DNA of 64,000 nucleotides, taken from the NCBI GenBank assembly GCA_027078365.1, contig JALWYQ010000010.1:1-64000 (forward strand). The letters run 5' to 3'. Origin of the DNA: Phycisphaerae bacterium (GTDB taxonomy: Bacteria; Planctomycetota; Phycisphaerae; Sedimentisphaerales; Sedimentisphaeraceae). The notes beneath the pieces are model-generated. The model did not search any database, was not told the origin of the DNA, and saw only the letters and a list, made by a program, of their open reading frames with translations. Each line of letters begins with the position of its first letter. Position 1 is the first letter of the stretch. Positions 47,089 to 55,930 of this stretch are shown here, in pieces. The position numbers were made by a program, and so were the translations under genes.

Positions 47089-47799
47089 CTATAGATATTG
47101 GTCTGGGCGATATCTTTGGAATCTAAGCTCGTCGCAGATCCGAGCTGCATTTGATGTGCCAATTCTCGTAGCGCCTGCATCTATCATATCCATTGCATCT
47201 CTAAGCGTTCTTATACCACCACTAGCCTTCACCTCACAATTTGGCGCAGACTCCTTCATTAGCTTCATATCCTCAACGCTTGCACCGCCAGATTTGTGCA
47301 TCCCAGTCGATGTCTTTACAAAATCAACGCCAATCTCTGAAGCTATCTTGCAAATCGATTTCTTTTGAGATTCATCTAATGCGGCCGCTTCGATAATTAC
47401 CTTTATAACAATATCACTACGATACTCACGGCAGATATTTGTAAGTGAAGAAATCTCGAAATAGCTATATTCCTTATCAAACTCCCTAGCAGCAGCAAGG
47501 TCAATAACCATATCAATCTCATCTGCTCCAGATTTAAGTGCGCCTTTGCAAATTGCAATTTTGGATGAAGTAATATCTGCGCCAAGCGGAAAACCAACAA
47601 CCGTACAAACCTTTACACTAGAACCAGCAAGCTCTCTTTTTGCAAATGAAACCCAACGTGGATTTACACACACACTAGCAAAGCAGTATTCCTTTGCTTC
47701 TTGGCAAAGCCTCCTAATATCCTCAGTTGTAGCAGTTGCGTTTAGATTTGTAGAATCCATATAGGAGGCAAGTTTGGATAATGTCAACTCATTACTCAT
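47089..47799 (-). CDS. deoC: Deoxyribose-phosphate aldolase
   Basis: Splits deoxyribose 5-phosphate to glyceraldehyde 3-phosphate and acetaldehyde. Class I aldolase motifs: YMDSTNLNATAT, SVCVNPRWVSFAK, CTVVGFPLGADITSSKI, EIDMVIDL, the VDFVKTSTG Schiff-base lysine, and VKASGGIRTLRDA. About 236 aa from the ATG at 47799. It overlaps the end of the upstream gene by 8 bp, suggesting a linked function in deoxynucleoside salvage. Confidence 0.94.
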   Translation of the reverse strand: MSNELTLSKLASYMDSTNLNATATTEDIRRLCQEAKEYCFASVCVNPRWVSFAKRELAGSSVKVCTVVGFPLGADITSSKIAICKGALKSGADEIDMVIDLAAAREFDKEYSYFEISSLTNICREYRSDIVIKVIIEAAALDESQKKSICKIASEIGVDFVKTSTGMHKSGGASVEDMKLMKESAPNCEVKASGGIRTLRDAMDMIDAGATRIGTSNAARICDELRFQRYRPDQYL

Positions 47800-48877
47800 G
47801 CAAGAGCCCCTCTTTTTCAAAAAAAGTCTTAGCTTCTTCGATTGACCTAAAAACCTTTGTTGCTGTCTGCGAAACAAAAACACTAGGGTCAGCCTTTGGT
47901 AACCATATCACATAAACATCTTTCGCTGTTTCGTGAGCGTGTTGAAGTTCCCTCTCAACACCACTTGAGATTGCAGGAGCCCCATCTGGCATAGCAGGTA
48001 TAAAGCTGATAATCATATGAGATTGATCAATAAGGGCAAAATCTCTGGCATAAATCTGACTACTAATATCTGCCCTAATTTGACGTACCTGCTCAAGAGC
48101 AAGGGTAATCTTCTCGCCAAGTACTTCAACCTCAACAACATCTAACCCTTTAGCCTCAGCATCATCTCCATAGTACGGAAGATACGCCTCTTCAATATCG
48201 CTTGGATCAAAACAAATGAAGTACTCCTTCATTTTTGCACAAAACGAGCGTATGGTTTCTCGCACATCTGGTAAAGCGGCAACATGTGTCATTGGATAGC
48301 TAAGATACACTCTGCGCCTGTAACTCTCAAACATCAAACGATAGAAGGTCTCCGTTGTTGCAGACTCAACTCCCCTTGATAGAGAGTAATACTTGCCATC
48401 ATCGCTGACACCTCCGCAAAGCATCTGCGTCCCCAAAACTTCCTCTTCACGCCATACAATTAAGTCCTTGAGCGTATGCTTAATATGATGCTCTTTTGAT
48501 AATCGAAGGTGGAGTGCATCAACGCCATCAATAATACAGATATAAAGCTCTGCGCCGAGTTCACGCATTTGATCCATATCGATAGCAGGAAATAATCCAT
48601 GCTTCCATCGGAAAGTAGCATGTGTATTAACAATTAGATGCTCAACCTCTCTACTCTTTTTAATAATATCTTTGAATACACTTCTTCTGAGTGCTTGGAG
48701 GTGTTTTAGGGGAAGATCCAATATTCGACCGGCTGGAATATCTTTCGCTTCGGCATACATCATGTCGCCAACACTACAAACTTCGACATTCTTACCGCGT
48801 GATTTACAAAGGGCTACTACTTCATCGATATACTTCTTTTTATCAATGCCAACCATTCCTGTGACGACAGTTATCAT
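47792..48877 (-). CDS. P-loop-like domain fused to nucleoside deoxyribosyltransferase-like domain
   Basis: 361 aa. Residues 1 to about 185 look like an adenylate-kinase-type P-loop domain (TVVTGMVGIDKKKYIDEV, then VEHLIVNTHATFRW, LYICIIDGVDALHLRL), but the loop GMVGIDKKK is not a canonical Walker A. Residues about 188-330 (VYLSYPMTHVAA, CFDPSDIEEAY, RDFALIDQSHMIISFIP, SSGVERELQHAHETAKDVYVIWLP) resemble the nucleoside 2-deoxyribosyltransferase / DUF4406 fold. The 8-bp overlap with deoC fits a role in deoxyribose or nucleoside salvage. Not a family I can name. Confidence 0.55.
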   Translation of the reverse strand: MITVVTGMVGIDKKKYIDEVVALCKSRGKNVEVCSVGDMMYAEAKDIPAGRILDLPLKHLQALRRSVFKDIIKKSREVEHLIVNTHATFRWKHGLFPAIDMDQMRELGAELYICIIDGVDALHLRLSKEHHIKHTLKDLIVWREEEVLGTQMLCGGVSDDGKYYSLSRGVESATTETFYRLMFESYRRRVYLSYPMTHVAALPDVRETIRSFCAKMKEYFICFDPSDIEEAYLPYYGDDAEAKGLDVVEVEVLGEKITLALEQVRQIRADISSQIYARDFALIDQSHMIISFIPAMPDGAPAISSGVERELQHAHETAKDVYVIWLPKADPSVFVSQTATKVFRSIEEAKTFFEKEGLLHE

Positions 48878-48930
48878 AATCTCTCCATATTACAAGAATG
48901 TTCTAATCGAAAAAGAATTGCCTCTTAAGC

Positions 48931-50007
48931 TTAGAGATTCTCAAGTCTCTGCTGTTTGTCGTGTAATTGCATAGCTCTAATGAGTTCGTCCAACTCGCCC
49001 ATCATAATCTTGTCAAGATGATAGAGTGTTAGATTAATTCGATGATCTGAAACTCTGTTTTGTGGGAAGTTGTAAGTTCTAATACGCTGAGATCTATCTC
49101 CAGAGCCAATCATAGTCTTTCTTTGAGAATCCCTCTCTGCGCGTTCCTTGCTGATATGATGTTCGTAGATTCTACTACGCAAAATACGCCAAGCCTTAGC
49201 CCTGTTTTTGTGCTGAGATTTCTCATCACGCATTGAAACAGTTATACCTGTTGGAATATGCTCCAGTTTGATAGCACTATTGATTTTGTTTACGCTCTGG
49301 CCTCCAGGACCACCTGCGCGGCTAACATGCTCAACAACATCGCTTTGTTTGATTTCAATCTCGACTTCTTCTCGCTCTGGCAACACAGCAACCGTTGCCG
49401 CTGAGGTGTGAATTCGCCCTTGCGACTCAGTCTCTGGAACGCGTTGAACTCTATGGCCACCGCCTTCATAACCAAGTTCGGCCCAAACTCCAGGGCCCTT
49501 GATAGAAAGAACAACCTCTTTAAAGCCGCCCTTCTCCGTCGTAGCAATTGAAAGTTCTTCAACCTTCCAGCCACGCTTTTCTGCGTAGCGAGTGTACATA
49601 TTAAACAAATCACGCACAAACAAGGCAGCCTCATCGCCACCAGTACCAGGGCGAATTTCAAGGATGATAGAATCTACCGCCGCATCATCAGCCATAACGA
49701 GTGTGTCTTTGATAGTCTGCAAGAGATGATCTCTCTTTTGTGAGAGCTCTTCAAGTTCAGATTCCGCTAACTCGCCAAGGTCTGGATCGTCAAGCATCTC
49801 GCGAGCCTGCTCGATTCCTTCAAGAATTTTCTTGTAATCACGATACTGAGAAACGATTGGGCGCAGCTTGCTCTGCTCTTTAGATAATGGAATAACCTTC
49901 GAAGCAACACTTGCTATCTCTGGATCAGAAATCTGTTGCTCAACAACAACAAACCTCTTATCAAGTTCGTCAAGCTTTGCTAGTAATTTTTCGTTCTTAT
50001 CAGACAT
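48931..50007 (-). CDS. prfA: Peptide chain release factor 1
   Basis: Reads UAA and UAG stop codons. The catalytic loop HVSRAGGPGGQSVNKINSAI carries GGQ. The decoding PxT motif is present as PET in RVQRVPETESQGRIHTSA, which identifies RF1 rather than RF2 (SPF). 358 aa, normal. It follows rpmE, the classic neighbour, but a terminator-like hairpin lies between them. prmC (hemK), which methylates the Gln of GGQ, is not adjacent. Confidence 0.96.
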   Translation of the reverse strand: MSDKNEKLLAKLDELDKRFVVVEQQISDPEIASVASKVIPLSKEQSKLRPIVSQYRDYKKILEGIEQAREMLDDPDLGELAESELEELSQKRDHLLQTIKDTLVMADDAAVDSIILEIRPGTGGDEAALFVRDLFNMYTRYAEKRGWKVEELSIATTEKGGFKEVVLSIKGPGVWAELGYEGGGHRVQRVPETESQGRIHTSAATVAVLPEREEVEIEIKQSDVVEHVSRAGGPGGQSVNKINSAIKLEHIPTGITVSMRDEKSQHKNRAKAWRILRSRIYEHHISKERAERDSQRKTMIGSGDRSQRIRTYNFPQNRVSDHRINLTLYHLDKIMMGELDELIRAMQLHDKQQRLENL

Positions 50008-50086
50008 GGTACCAACTCGCGATTAACTTCGTCGCCTTAAGCGCTGTTTGCCTCAGCCCCAAAACACACACTAGTGATTTATATGG

Positions 50087-50143
50087 GCATAAAAAAATAT
50101 GCTGCCAAGGACACGACCGGTATCGCCGCACTCAACAGCATAT
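50087..50143 (-). terminator. Terminator or attenuator between rpmE and prfA
   Basis: On the minus strand ATATGCTG pairs with CAGCATAT across about 30 bases containing an inner GC-rich element, followed by seven T and ATGCCC. It stands in the rpmE-prfA gap, so it ends rpmE messages wholly or partly. Confidence 0.65.
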
Positions 50144-50170
50144 AGTTGTACTTTCGAATAAACTGCACTA

Positions 50171-50395
50171 CTACTTCTTGAACTTGTCAAGTAAGCTTGT
50201 ACCGTACTTCTTCTGGAAGCGATCAATTCTACCAGCAGTATCCAAGAACTTCTGCTTACCTGTGTAGAACGGATGACACTGAGAACAAACCTCAGCGTGG
50301 ATTTCACCCGTAGCAGTACTACGAGTCTCAAATGTATTGCCGCAACCACAGTGAACCTTCACTGTATCATATTTTGGATGAATATCTTTTTTCAT
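50171..50395 (-). CDS. rpmE: 50S ribosomal protein L31 (zinc-type)
   Basis: 74 aa. [52 protein letters not shown]. The CxC and CxxC pairs make it the zinc-binding form, which in other bacteria serves as a zinc store. It is the gene before prfA. Confidence 0.97.
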   Translation of the reverse strand: MKKDIHPKYDTVKVHCGCGNTFETRSTATGEIHAEVCSQCHPFYTGKQKFLDTAGRIDRFQKKYGTSLLDKFKK

Positions 50396-50747
50396 AATTT
50401 TAAACTCCTGATTCTTACAAGAAGAGGGAATTATACTTATTGGGACGAGTTTTTCAACAGTTTTTTAATATTTATCTCTCTATACACCCAAAAAAAATAG
50501 CAATAAGACGATGAATTAATTTACAAACAAAAACAATCTGGTAATTACACGCAAAAATAGGCAAGGCCACAAACGTATAACGTTTGCGGCCTTGCCAACC
50601 CTTACCCCCACAAGTCTCTCTCCCTTGTCCATGGGGTAATAGTAATACTTTTCAAATTGGATTACAACTACGTTTAATACTCAAAATAAAGCAAATCTAA
50701 GCATTAAAAACAACTAACAACCGTAATTACCAAAAAGAACAGGTTAA
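50396..50747. other. Intergenic region with rpmE promoter side and a long hairpin
   Basis: 350 bp between rpmE and the glycine-zipper lipoprotein gene. It contains the long terminator-like hairpin listed separately. I see no gene and no tRNA in it. Confidence 0.55.
50551..50596 (-). terminator. Long hairpin terminator downstream of the glycine-zipper lipoprotein
   Basis: GGCAAGGCC-A-CAAACG pairs with CGTTTG-C-GGCCTTGCC, 15 pairs with one mismatch and a 5-base loop. On the minus strand it is followed by TATTTTTG. It lies about 150 bp after the lipoprotein stop. Confidence 0.7.
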
Positions 50748-51050
50748 TTAAGGCTGAACTTGTGGACTAACAGGCTGTTGTTGTACTCGCTGTTGTTGCT
50801 GTTGCTGTAATTGTTGTTGCTGCTGAGCTTTTTTCTTATCTTTCTCATTACCAATCATATAGCCTGCGCCAGCCCCAATACCGGCACCAATCATTGTAGC
50901 CTTGGTATCACCACCAGCAAGCTGGCCAACACCAGCACCAACAACGGCACCAAGAAGCGCTCCACTTTTAGCATCATTTTCGCATCCAGATACCGCCAAA
51001 GTTAAAACCAGTGCTAGAGAGGTTATTAAACTCAAAAACTTATTACACAT
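50748..51050 (-). CDS. Glycine-zipper lipoprotein with glutamine-rich tail
   Basis: 100 aa. A lipoprotein signal ends in the lipobox VSGC; it is followed by a glycine-zipper segment (GALLGAVVGAGVGQLAGG and GAGIGAGAGYMIGNE) of the Rick_17kDa/OmpA-like type, then a run of Gln (QQQQQLQQQQQQ) and Pro. These are usually outer-membrane-associated proteins of unknown role. AGGAG lies seven bases before the ATG. The Gln tail is encoded by CAA/CAG triplets, so it may vary by slippage. Confidence 0.82.
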   Translation of the reverse strand: MCNKFLSLITSLALVLTLAVSGCENDAKSGALLGAVVGAGVGQLAGGDTKATMIGAGIGAGAGYMIGNEKDKKKAQQQQQLQQQQQQRVQQQPVSPQVQP

Positions 51051-51159
51051 AAATCTACTCCTTAATTACATTAACTAGGCTGTTGAATCAGTGGCTTGCA
51101 ATTGTAATCTATAGCAGTTATACTTTCAATTCGCAATATTAATTCTCAAAGGGGAAAAA

Positions 51160-51954
51160 TTGAAACCAAGATTAGTAATAAATGGGGCTGCCGGTAGAAT
51201 GGGCAGACGTATTCTCGCTATTGCAGTAGAAAGTGGAAACTTCGAAATAGTCGGTGCTATTGAACATCCATCTTGCGAGTTCTTAGGTCAGGACGCTGGC
51301 GAAATAGCAGGGGTTGGAAAGATAAACGTAGAACTGACTACCCAAAAACCAGAGAGTGCAGACGTTATGATTGATTTCACTCTAGCTCCAGCGGCAGATG
51401 CAACTATTGAATATTGCAAATCAAACAAAATCGCACTCGTAATGGGAACGACTGGCCTAAGCGATGCGCAGCTAGAAAAAATAGACCAAGCTAGCAAAGA
51501 GATTCCTCTAATCCAAGCAACCAATATGAGTGTTGGTATGAATGTACTTTTCGAGATTGTTGGAAAGGTCGCCGAGAAATTAGGTCAAGAATACGACATC
51601 GAAATAATCGAACAACACCACCGCTTTAAGAAAGACTCTCCAAGCGGCTCGGCCCTGACATTAGCCGAGCGAATTGCTCAAGGAGCCAAGAAGAATTATC
51701 CAGACTGTTTAAAACACGGCAGAGAAGGCAAAGACGCTCTAAGAGATAAAAGCGAAATCGGAATGCATGCAGTCCGCGCAGGCGATATAGTTGGCATACA
51801 TGAAGTGATATATTCAACATTGGGCGAAACAATCACAATCAAACATGACGCTCATACACGCGACAACTTCGTAAGAGGTGCCCTTAGAGCAGCCCTTTGG
51901 CTAACAGGAAAATCACCTGCAAGATACCAGATGAAAGATGTACTTGGATTGTAG
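51160..51954 (+). CDS. dapB: 4-hydroxy-tetrahydrodipicolinate reductase
   Basis: NAD(P)H reduction in lysine and diaminopimelate synthesis, which also feeds peptidoglycan. Motifs: INGAAGRMGRRI (dinucleotide loop), DFTLAPAADATI, MGTTGLSD, ATNMSVGMNVL, EIIEQHHRFKKDSPSGSAL (catalytic His and Lys) and IGMHAVRAGDIVGIHEV. 264 aa. The start is TTG, five bases after AAAGGGG; no ATG is available before the dinucleotide fold. Confidence 0.95.
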   Translation: MKPRLVINGAAGRMGRRILAIAVESGNFEIVGAIEHPSCEFLGQDAGEIAGVGKINVELTTQKPESADVMIDFTLAPAADATIEYCKSNKIALVMGTTGLSDAQLEKIDQASKEIPLIQATNMSVGMNVLFEIVGKVAEKLGQEYDIEIIEQHHRFKKDSPSGSALTLAERIAQGAKKNYPDCLKHGREGKDALRDKSEIGMHAVRAGDIVGIHEVIYSTLGETITIKHDAHTRDNFVRGALRAALWLTGKSPARYQMKDVLGL

Positions 51955-51973
51955 GCAAGATACTTACAAACAC

Positions 51974-52003
51974 AAAAAAAACCGGCGATGAGCCGGTTTT
52001 TTT
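51974..52003. terminator. Bidirectional terminator between dapB and the antiporter gene
   Basis: Stem AACCGGC/GCCGGTT with a 5-base loop, flanked by A-run and T-run. On the plus side the seven T are followed by ATGTC. Serves two converging genes. Confidence 0.87.
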
Positions 52004-52024
52004 ATGTCTTTAGCGTTATTGATT

Positions 52025-53695
52025 TTAAACTTCACCCCTTTGCTTTAGAACCTCTGCCGCGATACGTCTATTTACAGACCTTAGATTAACCACTCCTTTG
52101 AATGAAGAATCTTCATCTGCAACACAAACATACTCTATTCCAAATTCATTCATCTTGCGAATAACTTCAGCTAACGGCATAGTTGGAGGCACAACGTCAA
52201 TTGCAGGTTGCATCACATCGAAAGCTACAAGCCAACCGGCAGATTCTTGATAGTTTAAAGTCTCGCGAATTCCCTGCATTGTTACAACACCCAAAAGTTT
52301 GTTTTTGGCGTCAATTACCGGATAACAAAGACTGTTACTGTTACAAAAGACCTCTAATATTTGTGAGAATGCCAAAGCTGAATCTATTGTAGGAGCCTCA
52401 GAATCCATTACATCAGCAACTGTATATTTCTCGATAAGGTCTTCTGATGTGATGTTTCTGCCAACCTCATCAGCTTTTTTGACCGCATATTTAGTCGCTG
52501 CAGGCCCCAAAATCTGAACGATTAGGGTTGTTGTTGCAACTACAACCACAATCAAGCTTGCCAATTTTGGCTGATTCGCAAATCTTGAACTCGCCACAAT
52601 AGTCAAACCTATCGCAACTCCTCCTTGGGCAAAAAGACAAAAGCCTAGATACTTTTGCAACTTAACGCTTGCCCCCGAAAGCTTAGAACCAAGATAAGCC
52701 CCGCTAAACTTTCCAAGGCTACGGCCAACAACATAAACCAACACCAACAACATAGCCATTTTCGAGAGGCTATTAATCTGAATACCTGCACCAACAAAAA
52801 CGAAGAACAAGATGTATATTGGCGGAGAAATCCTTTTAACAAGGCCAAAAGTCTCTTCACTTCTTCTTGGAGCAATATTAACAAGAGTCAATCCAAGAGC
52901 CATAGAAGAGAGAATTAAGTCGAGCTCTAGAGCATTAGCTAGCCCAATAACAAGCATAACCGAACCAAGTGCAAAAACGAGCTTACTCTCATCGTCTCTG
53001 GTTCGCTTGAGTATCTGATCTAAAACAAAACCGCCAGCGACTCCAATCAAAATCGCACCCAATAATTCTGCAAGTCCCTTTAGAATTGAAATTGTTACAG
53101 AATCGCCGCCACTGCCTGTTAAAATTCCAGCCACACTCGTACCAACACCGTAGAGAGCAAGTGCAAGCGCATCATCAAGGGCAACCACTGCTGTCGTCGC
53201 TGTTGTTAAGATTCCTCTAGTTTTATACTCCCACATAACCTGCAGGGTTGAAGCTGGATCTGTGGCAGAAGATATAGAGCCAAAAACAATTCCAATAGCA
53301 AGAGACATCTTAACATCTCTTAAGAAGAACCAAGTTACAAACGTAGCTGCAGCGGTAACAATAAAGAACGCAAAGAGCCCCTCACCAAGCATTATAAGGG
53401 AAAATTGTTTTCCATATTTCTTAAACAAGCTCATCTTAAGCTCGCCACCAATCATAAATCCGATGATACCAAGCGCAAAGTAATTAATCGGTTGCAAATT
53501 ATGAATAGTTTGAGCAGTAACAATGCCAAAACAGCTATCGCCTATAATTAACCCAATTACGAGATAGCCTATAACCTGTGGAATATGAAATTTCTGGAAG
53601 ACTTTAGCGCCTACAATACCACCAAAGATAACAATGCCAAGAGTCAAAACCATATTAAGATGGTGCATATCAAAAGATAGACTAGATAGTAGCAT
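52025..53695 (-). CDS. CPA2-type cation:proton antiporter with C-terminal CBS pair
   Basis: About 556 aa. Twelve or more membrane helices of the Na+/H+ exchanger fold (GAKVFQKFHIPQVIGYLVIGLIIG, SSATDPASTLQ, ALDDALALALYGVG), then two CBS motifs (YTVADVMDSEAPTIDS, FDVMQPAIDVVPPTMPLAEVIRKM) instead of the TrkA-N domain of KefB/KefC. CBS pairs usually bind adenosyl nucleotides or c-di-AMP, so transport may be gated by energy state or osmotic signals. The ATG at 53695 with GGAG upstream is preferred over the TTG start at 53749. Ion specificity unknown. Confidence 0.88.
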   Translation of the reverse strand: MLLSSLSFDMHHLNMVLTLGIVIFGGIVGAKVFQKFHIPQVIGYLVIGLIIGDSCFGIVTAQTIHNLQPINYFALGIIGFMIGGELKMSLFKKYGKQFSLIMLGEGLFAFFIVTAAATFVTWFFLRDVKMSLAIGIVFGSISSATDPASTLQVMWEYKTRGILTTATTAVVALDDALALALYGVGTSVAGILTGSGGDSVTISILKGLAELLGAILIGVAGGFVLDQILKRTRDDESKLVFALGSVMLVIGLANALELDLILSSMALGLTLVNIAPRRSEETFGLVKRISPPIYILFFVFVGAGIQINSLSKMAMLLVLVYVVGRSLGKFSGAYLGSKLSGASVKLQKYLGFCLFAQGGVAIGLTIVASSRFANQPKLASLIVVVVATTTLIVQILGPAATKYAVKKADEVGRNITSEDLIEKYTVADVMDSEAPTIDSALAFSQILEVFCNSNSLCYPVIDAKNKLLGVVTMQGIRETLNYQESAGWLVAFDVMQPAIDVVPPTMPLAEVIRKMNEFGIEYVCVADEDSSFKGVVNLRSVNRRIAAEVLKQRGEV

Positions 53696-53814
53696 GTAAA
53701 TCTCCATTAAGAAAAAGAAGACATCCTTGCCAAGTATTAGATACCGCAAGGATGCCTAAGATTATAAACCATGTAATTTTTAATGATGAGAATCTCATCA
53801 TTTATTTTTGCTAG

Positions 53815-55647
53815 TTAGTAGTTATTTGGCTCCCCAAACATGTCAGAACCAGTGTCATACTCTCCTGCTTCAGGAGCTTGTTCAACTTCAAGACCATCTC
53901 CAAAGATCTCTAAAGACTCCATTTCTGGATTTGCTGTCTTGATTGCAATAAGCTCATCTTTGTATGTATTAAGAACATACTTCACTAAATCATCAAAGAT
54001 CTTTGCATTCTTAGGCCTATCAAGCTTGTAGAGTTGGTCAACCAGAGAAATGAGAGTCTCTTGTTTTTGGGCGTCATCAAGGCTCTCAACTGCAACAAAC
54101 TCTTCTCTAAGTGCTGCGTATTTTTCTTGGAGCTTCTCTTCCTTAGTCTTAAATTCAATACCATAACTAGAAAGAAGCCTTGCAGGCAACGATTTTGAGA
54201 AGTATGGATCTGCTTCAATCGCAATATTTTTATAATCTTGTATCTTCTTAATTAACGAGTCGAACAGTTCTTGATCTCTAGCATCCTGCGCAATACGCAA
54301 TCTCTGAGAAGATAAGATTAAAAATTCTCTTACCGCTCTAACTTTAAGCCCTTCATCGGCACCAGATGTAATAACTCCTTCAAAAGACTCAAGGGTCTTG
54401 TCGTAAGCGTTTAACATATCACTGCGAGTTTGCTCTAACTTTGCGGATATATTGTGAGAGAGCTCTTCAATACGATCAGCCGCAACATCAGAATCAATAG
54501 AAACATAACTCTGCAAGTAATTGTCTAAACGAGAATAAAACAGCACGCAATCAGAATACGCTTGGGCAAGTTGCGAACCAACCTCTGCAGAGCTAACCTT
54601 CGATAGATCTCTGATGTTTCTGCTACGAACTTTTAGATAATCACTCTGGGCAGCAACATAAGCGTCAATCGCTACCTTTACTTGATCTTCGTACGCCTCT
54701 AACGCAACCGAAACATCATCAAGTGTAGAATCTATTTTGCTCTTCAACTCAGACATATCTGACTCTAAAGCCGCTTTATCTTTAGCCGACGCAATCTTTC
54801 TATCATTATCAGAGAGCTCAGCAATACGCTTAGTTACTCTAGCCTCATCTTGTTTGAGTTTTTCAATAAACTCGTTGAGTTTGCTAATACGTTCTTGAAC
54901 AGTATCAGCAAGATCTGAATACTTCTGGACATCAGCAGAATAATGTATCTTTCCAGGAGTTGAATCATTGCCCTTGATCATATTATAAGCCTGCTTCTCT
55001 AACGCGAGTCTTTCGTCTCCAGTTAGAAGTTCAGCCTTGCGCAGAAGCCTATCTGCTTCATACTGAATACTCTGAGCCTTTTCTTTAGCATCCTCAGCCT
55101 TTTGTTGATAGTCTTTAAGCTGTGCTTCTAATTCGCTAAGCTGCTTAGCCGAATCAGAGAGCTTAGCCTTGATTCCTTTTAGCTTGTCATTGCCAGAAAT
55201 CACTGACTCAAGAGCCTCATTTTCAGAAGATGCCATCTTATCAAGCATAGAGTAAGTCTCATGCTTACTCTCAAGGGCAACATAATCGAGAATCTCATCT
55301 CCAACAGATTTGATCTTATCAATAACGGCATCTTCAAAATCACTAATCTTAGATAAAGCCTTCTCTGCTTGCGCAGAAGATATCTGCCCTGCAACGAGAT
55401 AAACAGAATCAGCTTCTCCACCCGCAAGCTTGGCAGATTTCATCGCCGACTCTACCTTTTTGTAGGCGTTATCATAATCAGTACCAGTATCATACCTAGA
55501 AACCTCAACGCTTCTAGCGGCTTCGTCGGTTACTTCATTAGCCTTCTTAGCAGCCTTAGACTTAGGATTATCACTGCAACCAACCATTACTAAAACTGCC
55601 GCAATAGAAACGGACGTAAGAATAACAAACTTACTAAAACTACGCAT
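53815..55647 (-). CDS. Long coiled-coil lipoprotein, function unknown
   Basis: 610 aa. A lipoprotein signal ends in the lipobox MVGC, then nearly continuous helix with heptad-rich coiled coil (KAKLSDSAKQLSELEAQLKD, QRISKLNEFIEKLKQDEARV, SDMSELKSKIDSTLDDV). The end (EAGEYDTGSDMFGEPNNY) is disordered. No domain of known function was recognised. It could be a spacer or scaffold between outer membrane and cell wall. Monocistronic by position. Confidence 0.7.
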   Translation of the reverse strand: MRSFSKFVILTSVSIAAVLVMVGCSDNPKSKAAKKANEVTDEAARSVEVSRYDTGTDYDNAYKKVESAMKSAKLAGGEADSVYLVAGQISSAQAEKALSKISDFEDAVIDKIKSVGDEILDYVALESKHETYSMLDKMASSENEALESVISGNDKLKGIKAKLSDSAKQLSELEAQLKDYQQKAEDAKEKAQSIQYEADRLLRKAELLTGDERLALEKQAYNMIKGNDSTPGKIHYSADVQKYSDLADTVQERISKLNEFIEKLKQDEARVTKRIAELSDNDRKIASAKDKAALESDMSELKSKIDSTLDDVSVALEAYEDQVKVAIDAYVAAQSDYLKVRSRNIRDLSKVSSAEVGSQLAQAYSDCVLFYSRLDNYLQSYVSIDSDVAADRIEELSHNISAKLEQTRSDMLNAYDKTLESFEGVITSGADEGLKVRAVREFLILSSQRLRIAQDARDQELFDSLIKKIQDYKNIAIEADPYFSKSLPARLLSSYGIEFKTKEEKLQEKYAALREEFVAVESLDDAQKQETLISLVDQLYKLDRPKNAKIFDDLVKYVLNTYKDELIAIKTANPEMESLEIFGDGLEVEQAPEAGEYDTGSDMFGEPNNY

Positions 55648-55843
55648 ATAGCATCTCCATTAGAGTTTCGATATAATAAGCAGACATATTACCGAGTTCA
55701 TCGGCTTGCTTCAAGGAAAAAGAGGTATATAAAACTCACGACTTCTAAGCTGGGATTAAGAAATAGGATGCCATCGCTTAACCAAAGACCGGTTGCGGCT
55801 CTCACGCCCCAAAGAGTATTTTTGTTCGCTTCCCTCTTTTTTT

Positions 55844-55862
55844 AACGCAAAGGACGCAAGAG
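55844..55862. repeat. Dispersed copy of the ACGCAA decamer repeat
   Basis: AACGCAAAGGACGCAAGAG differs by one base from AACGCAAAAGACGCAAGAG at 36121, 19.7 kb away. Both copies lie between genes, shortly before a hairpin or T-run. Confidence 0.65.
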
Positions 55863-55871
55863 AATAACTGG

Positions 55872-55908
55872 GCATAAAAAAAAGGACGCCGCTAAAAGCG
55901 GTGTCCTT
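55872..55908 (-). terminator. Terminator of the PEP-CTERM gene
   Basis: AAGGACACCGCT/AGCGGCGTCCTT (minus-strand reading, one mismatch), short loop, then eight T and ATGCCC. Confidence 0.85.
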
Positions 55909-55930
55909 TTCATTGTACTAGAAGATCAAG

